This document shows, piece after piece, positions 15,665-15,927 of a stretch of DNA of 15,927 nt (the first letter of the stretch is position 1; each line of letters begins with the position of its first letter). Under the pieces are notes generated by a model. That model was not told the DNA's origin, searched no databases, and saw only the letters and a list, made by a program, of their open reading frames with translations. Source of the DNA: Collinsella sp. (lineage in GTDB: Bacteria; Actinomycetota; Coriobacteriia; Coriobacteriales; Coriobacteriaceae); the NCBI GenBank assembly GCA_019419405.1, contig DYAA01000078.1:1-15927 (forward strand). The letters are read 5' to 3'. A program made the translations under genes and the position numbers.

Positions 15665-15927
15665 TTACGCCTCCTTCTTGGTCGAAGCAAAAGGGCTGGC
15701 AGCCACGGGCACAGCACCCGCAGTACCGCCCGCGACATCAAAGCGAGCGACATCCGCGGCGCTCGCGCGACCGGTCACAATGTCAAACGCCAGCTCCTCA
15801 GCCTGCGCATGCGTCTTACCGATGGCCTCGGCGGCGGCGACAATCGCCAGCACGCGCTCGTACTCGGTCGGAATGACCTTCACAAAGTGTTTGCTCATCG
15901 TCTCAAAGCTGTAGAGTAGCTTAATGC
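15665..15927 (-). CDS. gltB: Glutamate synthase large subunit, C-terminal end (5' part outside window)
   Basis: The frame is open from the right window edge to TAA at 15665-15667, giving 86 residues. LLYSFETMSKHFVKVIPTEYERVLAIV matches the usual end of the glutamate synthase alpha subunit, where a short helix leads to an FVKVxPxDY-like motif. An internal ATG at 15898 could be misread as the start of a 77-aa gene, but the frame continues upstream and the family match begins before it. The last 45 residues (Ala-rich, ending STKKEA) are an extension of no known role. gltD follows after 5 nt. Confidence 0.85.
   Translation of the reverse strand, partial: IKLLYSFETMSKHFVKVIPTEYERVLAIVAAAEAIGKTHAQAEELAFDIVTGRASAADVARFDVAGGTAGAVPVAASPFASTKKEA

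Noticed and set aside
15665..15898. Independent 77-aa gene upstream of gltD
   Set aside because: The frame stays open to the window edge and residues before the ATG match the glutamate synthase large-subunit end.

Overview
Organism: the window is GC-rich, uses ATG, GTG and probably TTG starts behind strong AAGGAGG-like ribosome binding sites, and carries gene types common in gut Actinobacteria of the class Coriobacteriia. A Collinsella-like genome is my best guess; this is inference from composition and gene style, not a database match. Layout, left to right: (1) a DEAD-box RNA helicase on the minus strand, running off the left edge. (2) A phospho-signalling pair on the plus strand: an FHA-domain protein, then a membrane Ser/Thr kinase with an outside DUF6273-like domain, separated by a terminator and a very long leader hairpin. 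(3) A copper-homeostasis cluster on the plus strand (copA ATPase, copZ-like chaperone, csoR-type regulator) with a CsoR-like operator in the copA promoter and a ~97-nt hairpin between copA and copZ. (4) A small two-TM zinc-ribbon protein ending at a bidirectional terminator. (5) A minus-strand block reading right to left: the 3' end of gltB, gltD, an unrecognised 235-aa protein, a putative DUF559/AbiEi-like nuclease-fold protein, and a metal-dependent amidohydrolase. The most unusual structure is a family of intergenic palindromic repeats. Fourteen copies of a 57-nt unit (one is 58 nt) occur in four arrays: A 2021-2158 (2 units), B 5599-5896, C 11342-11639 and D 12778-13075 (4 units each; B, C and D are each exactly 298 bp). 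A unit is a 16-nt arm close to GTCTCAATCTGTAACA, a 25-nt variable loop, and the reverse-complement arm. Units lie 23-24 nt apart, so the period is 80-81 nt and oppositely oriented half-sites alternate about every 40 nt. One unit (5599-5655) changed both arms in a compensatory way, which points to selection on the palindrome. Arrays C and D are collinear paralogues flanking the putative nuclease gene like direct repeats. No cas, transposase or RAYT gene is visible, so the function of the arrays is open. A second, unrelated palindrome family with GTCCCC/GGGGAC ends (REP-like) occurs at 9116-9162 and 14121-14160. How the genes work together: copA, copZ and csoR form a standard copper-responsive export module; gltB and gltD together encode NADPH glutamate synthase; the FHA protein and kinase probably form a phosphothreonine signalling pair. 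The other genes show no evident functional link.
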